64,000 bases of DNA from Paucilactobacillus vaccinostercus DSM 20634. GTDB taxonomy: Bacteria; Bacillota; Bacilli; Lactobacillales; Lactobacillaceae. The notes under the pieces were generated by a model. The model saw only the letters and a program-made list of their open reading frames with translations. It did no database searches and was not told the DNA's origin. Shown here in pieces: positions 10,038-19,569 of this stretch (its first letter is position 1; each line of letters starts with the position of its first letter). Location of the stretch: assembly GCF_001436295.1 (NCBI RefSeq), contig NZ_AYYY01000005.1, positions 62,001-126,000 on the forward strand. The letters are read 5' to 3'. Position numbers and translations under genes: made by a program.

Positions 10038-11282
10038 ATGACGAAGTACGATGGATTACTAGAACGGTTTATCCGTTATGCTGAGATAGAAACTAGATCT
10101 GACGAAAATTCAAACACGATTCCTTCAACACAAACGCAGGTTAAGTTTGCTCAGCAACTGACTCAGGAACTGACGGAACTTGGTGTGCAAGACGTTCATA
10201 TTCATCCTAAAAATGGGTATGTGATTGGGACGATTGCAAGCAATGTGACGGACGAAGTGCAAACCATTGGGCTAATTGCCCATATTGATACGGCTGACTT
10301 TAATGCGCATAATGTGAGGCCACAGGTGATCGAAAACTATGATGGCCATACTGATCTTTTACTCGATAAAGAGGGACAGTATGTGCTCTCCTTAAAGGAT
10401 TTTCCGGCCTTAAAACAGTATGCCGGTCATACACTGATAACGACTGATGGTACCACGCTTCTTGGTGCTGACGATAAAGCCGGGGTAGCTGAAATTATGG
10501 CGCTGGCACAGTATTTTTATGAACATCCAGACGTTAAACATGGTGCGATTAAAATTGGGTTCGGCCCCGACGAAGAAGTTGGGACCGGTGCAGATCTTTT
10601 TGATGTTCAGGATTTCGATGCAGATTTTGCCTATACGGTTGATGGTGGCCCGTTGGGAGAACTGGAGTACGAAACGTTTAATGCAGCGCAGGCTAAAATT
10701 GAAATTCAAGGGAAAGATGTACACACGGCGACTGCTAAAGGTGTGATGGTGAACGCATTGCAGGTTGCAATGAATCTCCATGATATGTTACCTAAGCATG
10801 ACCGTCCTGAATTAACTGCAGGCCGTGAGGGCTTTTATCATTTGGATCATTTAGCCGGGACGGTCGATCATGCAACAATGAACTATATTATTCGAGATCA
10901 CGATCGTCAGTTGTTTGAGCATCGCAAGCAACAGTTACAGGCAATTGTTGCCCAGCTTAACCAACAGTTTGATGAGCCACGAATTTCTTTGCATCTTGCG
11001 GATCAATATTACAACATGCGTGAAGTGATGGAAAAACATATGGCTGTTGTTCAAGTTGCAAAACAGGCGATGGTTGATCTTGACATTGCGCCCGTGATTT
11101 ATCCGGTTCGTGGTGGTACGGACGGATCGAAAATTTCGTTCATGGGATTACCAACGCCCAATTTATTTGCGGGTGGCGAAAATATGCATTCACGTTATGA
11201 ATTTATCTCGTTACAGGTGATGGAGCAGGCCGTGGATGTTTTGCGCAAAATTGCGGAGTTGACGGTCGAACAAGGTCAATAA
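10038..11282 (+). CDS. pepT: Peptidase T (tripeptide aminopeptidase)
   Basis: 414 aa M20 metallopeptidase. Zinc-site residues are visible in LIAHIDTADF (His/Asp), LLGADDKAG (bridging Asp), DEEVGTG (catalytic and ligand Glu) and GENMHSRYEF (last His). It removes the N-terminal residue from tripeptides in the cytoplasm, part of peptide nutrition. GGAGGCG precedes ATG 10038. A strong bidirectional terminator follows. Confidence 0.96.
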   Translation: MTKYDGLLERFIRYAEIETRSDENSNTIPSTQTQVKFAQQLTQELTELGVQDVHIHPKNGYVIGTIASNVTDEVQTIGLIAHIDTADFNAHNVRPQVIENYDGHTDLLLDKEGQYVLSLKDFPALKQYAGHTLITTDGTTLLGADDKAGVAEIMALAQYFYEHPDVKHGAIKIGFGPDEEVGTGADLFDVQDFDADFAYTVDGGPLGELEYETFNAAQAKIEIQGKDVHTATAKGVMVNALQVAMNLHDMLPKHDRPELTAGREGFYHLDHLAGTVDHATMNYIIRDHDRQLFEHRKQQLQAIVAQLNQQFDEPRISLHLADQYYNMREVMEKHMAVVQVAKQAMVDLDIAPVIYPVRGGTDGSKISFMGLPTPNLFAGGENMHSRYEFISLQVMEQAVDVLRKIAELTVEQGQ

Positions 11283-11316
11283 AAAAGTCATGGCAATCAT
11301 TGCCATGACTTTTTTA
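11282..11316. terminator. Bidirectional terminator between pepT and the DUF2929 gene
   Basis: AAGTCATGGCAA (11285-11296) pairs perfectly with TTGCCATGACTT across a three-base loop, flanked by A-runs upstream and T-runs downstream, so it can stop transcription from both sides. Confidence 0.9.
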
Positions 11317-11325
11317 TTATTTAAT

Positions 11326-11523
11326 TTAATCTTCTTTTAATTCAGCGCTACGAGTAATGTAGTAAAAGCTGTTAACCCCAGCTAATGCTACCACAATAGC
11401 AATAATTCCCATTTCGAGCGGTTGGATAGTCAATAAATCAAGTTGACTACCAATGTAACCCAAAATTTCACCTAAGATGAATGCCCAAAAGGCAGCAACC
11501 AGGTTCTGAACGATAAGACGCAT
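11326..11523 (-). CDS. Small membrane protein, DUF2929/YjzD-like
   Basis: 65 aa with two hydrophobic helices (about residues 5-22 and 36-55) separated by a short polar loop, and an acidic tail (ELKED). The pattern VQNLVAAFWAFILGEILGYI and its place next to dnaE match DUF2929 proteins of lactobacilli. Function unknown. GAGAGGG lies 8 bases upstream of the ATG on the minus strand. Confidence 0.75.
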   Translation of the reverse strand: MRLIVQNLVAAFWAFILGEILGYIGSQLDLLTIQPLEMGIIAIVVALAGVNSFYYITRSAELKED

Positions 11524-11760
11524 GTTTACTCACCCTCTCAATTTACATACTTTAGTTTATCACTAAATCTGAAAATAGACAAAGGAAAAAATAATGGATT
11601 CATCTTAAATTGGTATAGATTTTTATAAACGATAATTTACTGTGATAAACACTTGACAATTCAACAATAAACCATCAATATTAAAGCTGTTATCATCGAA
11701 ATTGATGGTATTGGTATAGATTAATTACGAGAATCATTATTCATGACTGGGGGTGGTCTT

Positions 11761-11769
11761 TGGTATAAT
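11761..11769 (+). promoter_or_regulatory. Extended -10 element before dnaE
   Basis: TGGTATAAT at 11761-11769 is a perfect TGnTATAAT. A start about 7 bases on would fall on the Shine-Dalgarno (GAGAGG, 11776-11781), so the leader would be almost absent. TTGACA at 11654 lies further up, but its -10 partner is poor. Confidence 0.5.
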
Positions 11770-11787
11770 TACGTTGAGAGGATGATA

Positions 11788-14700
11788 ATGATGGAGTTTG
11801 TGCCACTTCAAGTATTAAGTAGTTATAGCTTGCTTAATAGTACAACTAAAATTGACCAGCTGGTGTCTGCTGCCAAACAACGTGGTTATCGGTCGCTAGC
11901 GTTGACTGATGAGGACGTTTTATACGGTGCCGTTGAGTTTTACAATGCTGCTCGGCAAGCTGACATTCATCCCATTATTGGGTTAACACTCCGAATGAAT
12001 AGTGTTGCTGAAGAAGGTGTGACCGTCCCAGTTGTTTTGCTAGCAAAGGATTGGCAGGGTTATCAGAATTTAATGAAGCTGTCGACGCTACAAAATACCG
12101 GTGATGAAAAAACACGGCTCACTTATTCCCAAGTCAAGCCAATGCTGGCACACGTCTTTGTAATTCATCCAACGAATGGGGATGTTTACCGGCTGGTGCA
12201 GCAGGGAAATAGTGATCAAGCACGTGATCTACTTGTGCAATGGCAAAGCGATGCAGATGAACAGAGTGTTTTGATCGGTGTGAATCCATATACGGATCCC
12301 ATTTTACGGCAATCGATTCATCAACTGGTTGATGCAACTCATACCGAGGAAGTTGCGCTAAATCGGGTTGGCTACCTTAATGCCGACGACCATTTTGCCG
12401 TTGAAGTGTTACGCTCAATTGATCAGGGAAGTAAGTTTCAACAGCCTGAAAGTTTAGCGCACCAGTTAGGAACACATTATCTGCGTGATATGACGACGGA
12501 GGTTGCCGCCTACGAAGCTGCCCAACTATCAAAGGCAGTATATCGTACGCAACAAGTAGCTGAACAGTGTCAAGTGGTGTTTACCTTTCAACCGCCTGTA
12601 TTGCCTGCCTTTCCAACAACTAATGGTCAAGACTCACAGCATTATTTACGACAGCTTTGCTTGTCAGGACTGAAACAGCGCACCCTAGCGCCTGGTATTA
12701 CGGTTACCGATTATACCCAACGACTGGCCAAGGAATTAAAGGTTATTCACAAGATGGGATTTGATGATTATTTTCTAATCGTATGGGATGTCATGCGTTT
12801 TGCTCATGACCAGGGAATCACGACCGGCCCGGGGCGAGGGTCAGCAGCCGGTTCGCTAGTGGCGTATGCATTAGCAATTACGGATGTGGATCCGTTGCAG
12901 TATCAGTTGCTGTTTGAGCGTTTTTTGAATCCTCAACGCGCCCAGATGCCCGATATTGATCTAGATTTACCGGATAATCGGCGTGGAGAGGTTCTTCAAT
13001 ACGTGCATGATAAGTATGGTCATACGCAGGTTGCCCAGATCATTACGTTTGGTACACTGGCGGCCAAGCAAGTGATTCGAGATGTTGGTCGAGTATTTGG
13101 CTTATCGCAGTCAGAATTATCAGCGTGGAGTGCAGCAGTGCCCAATCAGTTGCATATTGGTCTGAATCAGGCCTATCAAGATTCGATGGGGTTACGGACG
13201 CTCGTTGGTGAAACTACTAAAAACCAGCTGCTGTACCAGGTAGCGCAGCGCTTGGAAGGATTACCGCGTCATTATTCGACCCATGCGGCGGGAATTGTAT
13301 TGTCAGATGAACCCTTAATTAACGTTGTCCCGCTACAAGATGGTGGTGAGGGACTATTGATGACCCAGTTTACCAAGGATACTGTAGAATCGTTAGGATT
13401 ATTGAAGATGGATTTCTTGGGTCTCCGTAATCTAACGATTGTTGCCCAGACAATGGCCATTATTCAACGTGAAACGCCTGAATTCTCACTGACTCAAATT
13501 TCGTTGGCTGATGAAGAAACATTGCAGTTGTTCCAGCAGGGAGATACAAACGGTATTTTTCAGTTTGAATCTAATGGGATTAAAAACGTACTGGTGTCAT
13601 TGCATCCGGATAACTTTGAATTAATTGTGGCCGTAAACGCGTTGTATCGTCCGGGACCAATGGAAAATATTGATCACTTTATTAAACGAAAAAATGGTCA
13701 GGAACCTGTTACCTACCCGGATGAGTCCCTGAAACCAATTTTGGGCGTTACTTATGGAATTTTGGTTTATCAAGAGCAAGTATTGCAGGTCGCTTCACAA
13801 CTTGCCGGTTTTTCACTTGGAGAAGCTGATTTATTACGGCGAGCGATGAGCAAGAAAAAGCAAGCCGTAATGGATGAGATGCAAGATAAGTTCATAGCTG
13901 GCGCACAGGCAATGGGGCATTCACGGGCGGTAGCTGAGCAAGTGTTTGACTATATCGACCAATTTGCACGTTATGGGTTTAATCGGTCACACGCAGTCGC
14001 CTATTCAAAGATGGCTTTCCAGATGGCGTACTTGAAGACTCATTTTCCCGAAGCGTTTTTTACAGCACTACTAAACTCCGTGGCTAATAATCCGGCTAAA
14101 ATCAAAGGATATTTAGCCGAGATCAAGAAACGACGGGTTAAAGTGATAGGACCTGACATTAACCGTAGTGAGGTACAATTTTCCTTCCATGGGGATGCCA
14201 TTATATTTGGGCTAAGCGTGATTAAGGGGATGCGTCGAGACTTTGTCGAGGCAATCGTCAATGAACGAACAAGCAATGGCCCGTTTGAAGATCTTTTGTC
14301 GTTTATCCAGCGAATGGATACGAAGTGGCGTAAAAAGGAAATTTTGGAGCCACTCATTTATACAGGGGCTTTTGACGGCCTCGGCTATAATCGTGCTGAG
14401 TTAATTGAAGCACTTACCGGATTACTCGACAGTGTGGAATTAACGGGTGCGAGCCTGAGCCTGTTCAAAGAATTAAAACCGACGATTGCAGAGCGGGCGG
14501 AATTTTCGTTAACCAAGCGTCTGGCGTTTGAGGAACAATACTTAGGGGCATATCTTTCCGGACACCCGGTGGATCAGTATACTGATCTGGCCCACCAACT
14601 TGGGACAACGATGATTGCTGAATTACGTGAGAATATGACGGTGACAATGATTATTTTTGTCGGACATGTCAAGGTGATTCGAACTAAGCGTGGTGATCAG

Positions 14701-15168
14701 ATGGCCTTTGTTTCTGGTAGCGATCAGTCTGGAACTGTCGATATTACGGTATTTCCCAAGTTGTTTAAACGAGTACAGCAATTATTAGACCAAGATCAAA
14801 TAATTGTTGTTCGTGGCCGTGTGGAACTGAATCGAGGTCTTCAAATCGTTGCGGCCTCAATCGAAGCAGCCCAGCAACTGGCAGTTAAATACCATCAGTC
14901 GACAGCAAACGCGCAAACAGGTAAGCGATGGGTACTAAGAATTGATGCGAAACATCAGAACCAGGAAGTTCAAACTCGCCTTCACGAGTTTATTCGACAA
15001 CATCAAGGGCCCATTCCAGTTATCCTATTCAATCCGGTTACCGACCGGAAAGTAATTCAACCAAAGAACCAGTGGCTAGTGGATAGTACACAAATTATCG
15101 GTGATTTGGTCAAAATCATTGGCACTAATAATGCAGTATTACAAAATTTAAATAACACTGCTCAATAA
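11788..15168 (+). CDS. dnaE: DNA polymerase III subunit alpha, DnaE type
   Basis: 1126 aa. N-terminal PHP-type domain, then the C-family polymerase core with GPGRGSAAGSLVAYAL and the catalytic PDIDLDLPD aspartates (about residue 390), the FNRSHAVAYSKMAFQMAYLK segment, helix-hairpin-helix and a C-terminal OB-fold (TMIIFVGHVKVIRTKRGDQMAF). It extends primers and hands over to PolC in Gram-positives. The PHP start reads LSSYSLLNS where active PHP domains have a His, so that domain looks inactive. The start is ATG 11788 or 11791, set by GAGAGG. Confidence 0.96.
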   Translation: MMEFVPLQVLSSYSLLNSTTKIDQLVSAAKQRGYRSLALTDEDVLYGAVEFYNAARQADIHPIIGLTLRMNSVAEEGVTVPVVLLAKDWQGYQNLMKLSTLQNTGDEKTRLTYSQVKPMLAHVFVIHPTNGDVYRLVQQGNSDQARDLLVQWQSDADEQSVLIGVNPYTDPILRQSIHQLVDATHTEEVALNRVGYLNADDHFAVEVLRSIDQGSKFQQPESLAHQLGTHYLRDMTTEVAAYEAAQLSKAVYRTQQVAEQCQVVFTFQPPVLPAFPTTNGQDSQHYLRQLCLSGLKQRTLAPGITVTDYTQRLAKELKVIHKMGFDDYFLIVWDVMRFAHDQGITTGPGRGSAAGSLVAYALAITDVDPLQYQLLFERFLNPQRAQMPDIDLDLPDNRRGEVLQYVHDKYGHTQVAQIITFGTLAAKQVIRDVGRVFGLSQSELSAWSAAVPNQLHIGLNQAYQDSMGLRTLVGETTKNQLLYQVAQRLEGLPRHYSTHAAGIVLSDEPLINVVPLQDGGEGLLMTQFTKDTVESLGLLKMDFLGLRNLTIVAQTMAIIQRETPEFSLTQISLADEETLQLFQQGDTNGIFQFESNGIKNVLVSLHPDNFELIVAVNALYRPGPMENIDHFIKRKNGQEPVTYPDESLKPILGVTYGILVYQEQVLQVASQLAGFSLGEADLLRRAMSKKKQAVMDEMQDKFIAGAQAMGHSRAVAEQVFDYIDQFARYGFNRSHAVAYSKMAFQMAYLKTHFPEAFFTALLNSVANNPAKIKGYLAEIKKRRVKVIGPDINRSEVQFSFHGDAIIFGLSVIKGMRRDFVEAIVNERTSNGPFEDLLSFIQRMDTKWRKKEILEPLIYTGAFDGLGYNRAELIEALTGLLDSVELTGASLSLFKELKPTIAERAEFSLTKRLAFEEQYLGAYLSGHPVDQYTDLAHQLGTTMIAELRENMTVTMIIFVGHVKVIRTKRGDQMAFVSGSDQSGTVDITVFPKLFKRVQQLLDQDQIIVVRGRVELNRGLQIVAASIEAAQQLAVKYHQSTANAQTGKRWVLRIDAKHQNQEVQTRLHEFIRQHQGPIPVILFNPVTDRKVIQPKNQWLVDSTQIIGDLVKIIGTNNAVLQNLNNTAQ

Positions 15169-15183
15169 AAGGAGAATAAGGTT

Positions 15184-15900
15184 ATGAATCAAAAATTTGA
15201 TATTGAAGTTTATTCAGATGGTGCGATTATTGAAGATATGCGTGAAGACGCTAAAAAGGACTACGTGACTGGTTTTACAACCAACCCATCTTTAATGAAG
15301 AAAGCTGGAATTACCAATTATATGGAATTTGCCAAGCAAGTGATTAGTGAATTTCCGGATTACAGTATTTCTTTTGAAGTATTTGGTAGTGATCATGAAA
15401 CAATGAAAAAGGAAGCCCAAACAATTTCTGCACTGGGAGATCATGTTTTTGTTAAAATTCCGATTATTTTAGCGGATGGGACGAGCAACGGACCATTGAT
15501 CAAAGCCTTATCAGATGCTGGTATTAAGGTTAACGTAACCGCAATTGCAACAGTGGACCAGGTTGAGGATGCGCTTGCAAACGTGAATGATGATGTGCCA
15601 TCACTGATTTCAATTTTTGCTGGTCGTGTAGCCGATACGGGACAGGATCCAACAGACTTTGTTAAGCAAAGTGTGACATTAACTAAGAAGCACCCTTCTG
15701 CTAAACTTCTATGGGCTGCAACGCGTGAAGTTATTAATGTTTATCAGGCTCAGGCAATGGGGGTTGATGTGATTACTGTACCACCAACGATTTTGGCTAA
15801 ACTAAACAAGGTGGGTAAATCTTCTCTTCAAGTTTCAATCGATACGGTCAAGGGCTTCGATAAAGATATTTCGAGCCTTGGCTTTAGCATTTTAGATTAA
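15184..15900 (+). CDS. Transaldolase-family protein (fructose-6-phosphate aldolase-like)
   Basis: 238 aa, the small transaldolase/FSA class. VYSDGAIIEDM and FTTNPSLMKKAG mark the first strands, and the Schiff-base lysine lies in HVFVKIPIILADG (about residue 90). It is a cytosolic enzyme of pentose/hexose phosphate interconversion. Which reaction it favours (transaldolase or F6P aldolase) cannot be read from sequence alone. It is 15 bases after dnaE with AAAGGAG, where pfkA is found in homofermentative relatives. Confidence 0.85.
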   Translation: MNQKFDIEVYSDGAIIEDMREDAKKDYVTGFTTNPSLMKKAGITNYMEFAKQVISEFPDYSISFEVFGSDHETMKKEAQTISALGDHVFVKIPIILADGTSNGPLIKALSDAGIKVNVTAIATVDQVEDALANVNDDVPSLISIFAGRVADTGQDPTDFVKQSVTLTKKHPSAKLLWAATREVINVYQAQAMGVDVITVPPTILAKLNKVGKSSLQVSIDTVKGFDKDISSLGFSILD

Positions 15901-15945
15901 GAATTTACACACGAGTGAATTAACAGTTTCGATTTTAGGATGAAG

Positions 15946-15992
15946 TGGGAGACTAACTAAGATAAGCAATTAGTTAGTCTCCCATTTCTTTT
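15946..15992 (+). terminator. Terminator after the transaldolase gene
   Basis: TGGGAGACTAACTAA (15946-15960) pairs with TTAGTTAGTCTCCCA (15970-15984), a 15-bp perfect stem followed by TTTCTTTTT. Confidence 0.92.
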
Positions 15993-16075
15993 TGCTTAAA
16001 TTACTTAAAAATAATTGATTAGATTAATTATTTAAATACTTAATTAAACTGATGAATTAAGGATTAGTTTGAGAT

Positions 16076-16089
16076 TGGAGCCGTTTTCA
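16076..16089 (-). promoter_or_regulatory. Possible cre (CcpA) site upstream of pyk
   Basis: The minus strand reads TGAAAACGGCTCCA, 12 of 14 positions of a common cre consensus (TGWAANCGNTNWCA). It is centred about 65 bases before the predicted pyk start, a position typical of CcpA activation. Inference from pattern only. Confidence 0.4.
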
Positions 16090-16111
16090 TTGATAAAAAT
16101 GATAGAAAATG

Positions 16112-16140
16112 GAGACATCAAATTTAAAAAGTGATATCAT
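16112..16140 (+). promoter_or_regulatory. pyk promoter
   Basis: GAGACA (16112-16117), a 17-base spacer and an extended -10 TGATATCAT (TATCAT at 16135-16140). It lies in the 302-base gap between the transaldolase gene and pyk. The gap also holds the terminator, an AT-rich tract (16000-16060) that could act as an UP element, and a small leader hairpin AGGT...ACCT (16155-16175). Confidence 0.65.
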
Positions 16141-16202
16141 AACATCTGTACAAAAGGTGAGCGGTTCGCAAACCTAACTTACTCAAAGGAGAGATTTCAC
16201 TT

Positions 16203-17624
16203 ATGAAAAAAACCAAGATTGTTAGTACGCTTGGACCCGCAAGTACTGACGTTGATACAATTGTTAAACTGATCAATGCTGGCGCAAACATTTTTCGTTT
16301 TAACTTTTCCCATGGTGATCACGAAGAACACCTGGGCCGTTTGAACAACGTTCACAAGGCGGAAGAGATTACTGGCAAGACTGTTGGTATTATGCTTGAT
16401 ACCAAGGGTGCTGAAATTCGGACTACTGTTCAAAAAGAAGGTAAGATCGAATTCAACATTGGTGATAAGACTCGTATCTCAATGGATGACTCAATTGAAG
16501 GTACTCACGAAAAGATCGCTGTCACATACCCTGGCTTGTACGATGATGTACATGAAGGTGGACACGTCCTTTTTGATGATGGCTTGATTGACATGAAGAT
16601 CGACGAAAAGGACGATGCTACTAAGGAATTAGTATGTACTGTTCAAAACCATGGTTTGCTTGGCTCACGTAAGGGTGTTAATGCCCCAGGTGTTTCAATC
16701 AACTTACCAGGGATCACTGAAAAAGATGATAGCGATATTCGTTTTGGCTTGGACCACGAAATCAACTTTATCGCCGCTTCATTCGTTCGTAAGCCAGAAG
16801 ATATTGAAGATATCCGTGCATTGCTTGCTGAAAAGCACATGGAACATGTTCAAATCTTCCCTAAGATTGAATCACAAGAAGGTATTGATAACTTTGAAGA
16901 AATCATCAAAGTTGCCGATGGCTTAATGGTTCCTCGTGGTGACATGGGTGTTGAAATTCCAGCAGAAAATGTTCCTTTGATTCAAAAGACATTTATCCGC
17001 AAGTGCAACTTGCTTGGCAAGCCAGTTATTACGGCAACCCAAATGCTTGATTCAATGCAAGAAAACCCACGTCCTACACGTGCTGAAACTTCAGACGTTG
17101 CCAATGCCGTCTTTGATGGTACTGACGCAACAATGCTTTCTGGTGAAAGTGCTAACGGTGACTACCCAGTAGAATCTGTTGCAACTATGAACCGGATTGA
17201 CATTAAGGCTGAAAATGCTTTGAACCGTTTTGGTACTGAAACATTTGATTTCGATACTGCTGACGTTACTGAAGCACTCGGTTCAGCTGTTAAGAAGACT
17301 GCTAGTGACTTGAACATTAAGACAATTGTTGCTGCTACTAAGTCAGGATACACTGCTAAAATGATTTCTAAGTATCGTCCAGATGCTAATGTTTTGGCTT
17401 TGACTTTTGACGAACGCACACAACGCGGTCTTATGATCAACTGGGGTGTTCAACCATACGTTGTTGAAGCACCTAAGGATACAGACGCTTTGTATGAATT
17501 AGCTTCAAAGAAGGCCGTTGAACTTGGCTTTGCTAAGAAGGGTGACAAGATCATCGTTGTTGCCGGTGTTCCCGTAGATCAAAAGGGAACTACTAACATG
17601 ATGCGTGTTCAAGAAATCAAGTAA
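16203..17624 (+). CDS. pyk: Pyruvate kinase
   Basis: 473 aa. It opens with KIVSTLGPAS, then FNFSHGDHEEH, MLDTKGAEIR, KIESQEG (catalytic Lys and metal Glu) and the MVPRGDMGVEIP and TATQMLDSM signatures; it ends with the normal C-domain. It makes pyruvate and ATP from phosphoenolpyruvate and ADP. Many lactobacillus enzymes are about 585 aa with an extra phosphohistidine-type domain at the C-terminus; that domain is absent here. Codon use is strongly biased, as expected of a highly expressed gene. AAAGGAGAG precedes ATG 16203. Confidence 0.97.
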   Translation: MKKTKIVSTLGPASTDVDTIVKLINAGANIFRFNFSHGDHEEHLGRLNNVHKAEEITGKTVGIMLDTKGAEIRTTVQKEGKIEFNIGDKTRISMDDSIEGTHEKIAVTYPGLYDDVHEGGHVLFDDGLIDMKIDEKDDATKELVCTVQNHGLLGSRKGVNAPGVSINLPGITEKDDSDIRFGLDHEINFIAASFVRKPEDIEDIRALLAEKHMEHVQIFPKIESQEGIDNFEEIIKVADGLMVPRGDMGVEIPAENVPLIQKTFIRKCNLLGKPVITATQMLDSMQENPRPTRAETSDVANAVFDGTDATMLSGESANGDYPVESVATMNRIDIKAENALNRFGTETFDFDTADVTEALGSAVKKTASDLNIKTIVAATKSGYTAKMISKYRPDANVLALTFDERTQRGLMINWGVQPYVVEAPKDTDALYELASKKAVELGFAKKGDKIIVVAGVPVDQKGTTNMMRVQEIK

Positions 17625-17637
17625 TTTAAAGATTTCT

Positions 17638-17683
17638 AAAACCGTTTAATTCTGTTTTTTGCAGAATTAAACGGTTTTTATTT
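17638..17683 (+). terminator. Terminator after pyk
   Basis: AAACCGTTTAATTCTG (17638-17654) pairs with CAGAATTAAACGGTTT (17662-17677), followed by a T-rich tract. Confidence 0.93.
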
Positions 17684-17775
17684 TGCGTAAATTTTTGGGA
17701 TCAATTGATGACGCTTTTCAATTGTGCTTTTGACGTGTAAAATAAGGGTATCTAGAAAAGTCGAGGGATAAAATA

Positions 17776-18639
17776 TTGTTAAATACATCGTTAGGTAAAG
17801 TCGTTACTGCAATCATGATTGATGAAAATCATGATTATTATTTTGTACAAAAGGATGGGGTGACCTACAGCCTGCTGAAAGAAGAGACTGAAAAAGCACT
17901 TCATATTGGTGGACAAGTGCGTGGGTTTGTCTATGAAAATAATGATCATCAGTTACAGATGACATTAGACATACCTCAGGTCATGGTTGATCATTATGCA
18001 TATGGCACCGTAGTTTCGGTTCGCCGAGATTTGGGTGTGTTTGTAAATATCGGCTTAAAGAATAAGGATATTGCGGTATCATTGGACGATTTACCATCAT
18101 TGAAACAGCTTTGGCCACAAAATGGTGATCGCTTAATGATTGCTTTAAAAATTGATCATAAGGGCCGACTCTGGGGGGAACTGGCTGATGAACCAATTTA
18201 TGAGGCAATCTCTAACCGGGCTCGTCCAGATTTAAAGAACGCAGACATGATGGCCACGGTTTATCGGTTGAAGATGGCGGGCACGTTGGTGCTGACTGAT
18301 GATTATTACTTAGGTTTTATTCATCCAAGTGAGCGTGATCAAGAACCACGTTTGGGACAACATGTTAAGGTGCGGGTAATTGGGGTATCGGACTATGGTA
18401 CGCTTAACTTATCAATGAAGCCGCGAGCCTATGAAGCAATTGGCGATGATGCAGCAATGCTTTTGGCAATGCTGGAACATGCGCATAATCAACAGTTACC
18501 CTACACTGATAAAACGGATCCCAAAGTAATCCGAGACGTTTTTGGCATTAGCAAGGGGCAGTTCAAACGAGCAATTGGTAATTTACTTAAACGTGGTCTA
18601 GTTGAACAGATGAACGGATTTTTAGTTTTAAAGCGATAA
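17776..18639 (+). CDS. cvfB: S1-like RNA-binding protein CvfB (YitL family)
   Basis: 287 aa. Several S1-type OB-folds (e.g. GTVVSVRRDLGVFVNIGLKN near residue 77 and LGFIHPSERD...GQHVKVRVIG near 176) are followed by a C-terminal winged helix (VFGISKGQFKRAIGNLLKRGLVE). Staphylococcal CvfB influences virulence gene expression through RNA binding; the role here is inferred. The start is TTG 17776, because GAGGG (17763-17767) is well spaced and no ATG is available. Confidence 0.85.
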   Translation: MLNTSLGKVVTAIMIDENHDYYFVQKDGVTYSLLKEETEKALHIGGQVRGFVYENNDHQLQMTLDIPQVMVDHYAYGTVVSVRRDLGVFVNIGLKNKDIAVSLDDLPSLKQLWPQNGDRLMIALKIDHKGRLWGELADEPIYEAISNRARPDLKNADMMATVYRLKMAGTLVLTDDYYLGFIHPSERDQEPRLGQHVKVRVIGVSDYGTLNLSMKPRAYEAIGDDAAMLLAMLEHAHNQQLPYTDKTDPKVIRDVFGISKGQFKRAIGNLLKRGLVEQMNGFLVLKR

Positions 18640-18662
18640 AATAATGAAAGACGGCACTCAGC

Positions 18663-19550
18663 ATGCAAAATGAGCTAGAGGATTATCTTCATTACCTTCG
18701 GGTAGAACGCGGCCTCTCAGAAAATACAATTACCAGTTATCATCAAGACTTGGTGGCTTTCGCACAGTATCTGACGACACAGCAAATTAAAAGCTGGCGT
18801 GAAGTAGATCGATATGTCGTGATTAACTACTTGGCAACGCTGCAAGAGCAAGCTAAAGCTAAAAATACAATCATTCACGTGGTATCAACATTACGCCATT
18901 TTTTTCGCTATTTAGCGGGTGAAGGACTGATTAGCGAAGATCCTATGCTGAAGGTTGATACACCCAAAAGCGGACAACACTTACCTCAGGTTTTGACACG
19001 TGCTGAAATTGATCGGCTATTGGCCGCTCCAGACACGAGTAAAAAACTTGGGATCCGTGATCGCGCTATTTTGGAAGTGATGTACGCAACCGGGTTACGT
19101 GTTAGCGAGTTGGTGAACCTAACCTTGGATGAACTGCATCTCGAGATGGGATTGATTCAGCCCCTGGGTAAGGGTGATAAAGAACGGATCATTCCGATTG
19201 GCGAGGTCGCACTTGATTGGATGGAACGCTATTTAGCGGAAGTTCGCCCTATATTGCTTAAAAGCCAATCTAGTGACTACGTGTTCTTAAATGCACATGG
19301 ACGACAGCTTTCACGACAAGGTATTTGGAAAAATTTGAAGGCACATGTGGCACGAGCCCAAATTACGAAGAACGTAACACCACATACGTTACGGCATTCA
19401 TTTGCAACCCATATTCTGGAAAATGGGGCCGATTTACGTATTGTGCAGGAATTGTTGGGACATAGCGATATTTCAACGACACAAATATATACGCATGTTT
19501 CTCAAAAACGGCTAACGGAAGTTTATCAGAAATATCATCCACGGGCTTGA
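18663..19550 (+). CDS. xerD: Tyrosine recombinase XerD
   Basis: 295 aa. SAM-like N-terminal domain (about residues 1-85), then a catalytic domain with all active-site residues: Arg in ATGLRVSEL, Lys in GKGDKER, HTLRHSFATH (His, Arg), LLGHSDISTTQIYTHV (His and Tyr). It resolves chromosome dimers at dif with XerC, which is also in this window (61.3 kb). The order xerD-ribT-scpA-scpB is the usual one. The Shine-Dalgarno before ATG 18663 is weak. Confidence 0.94.
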   Translation: MQNELEDYLHYLRVERGLSENTITSYHQDLVAFAQYLTTQQIKSWREVDRYVVINYLATLQEQAKAKNTIIHVVSTLRHFFRYLAGEGLISEDPMLKVDTPKSGQHLPQVLTRAEIDRLLAAPDTSKKLGIRDRAILEVMYATGLRVSELVNLTLDELHLEMGLIQPLGKGDKERIIPIGEVALDWMERYLAEVRPILLKSQSSDYVFLNAHGRQLSRQGIWKNLKAHVARAQITKNVTPHTLRHSFATHILENGADLRIVQELLGHSDISTTQIYTHVSQKRLTEVYQKYHPRA

Positions 19551-19569
19551 ACGCGTAGAAGGGGATTAC

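Noticed and set aside
10410-10781. 123-codon minus-strand frame in pepT
   Set aside because: Shadow of pepT; no start signal or domain.
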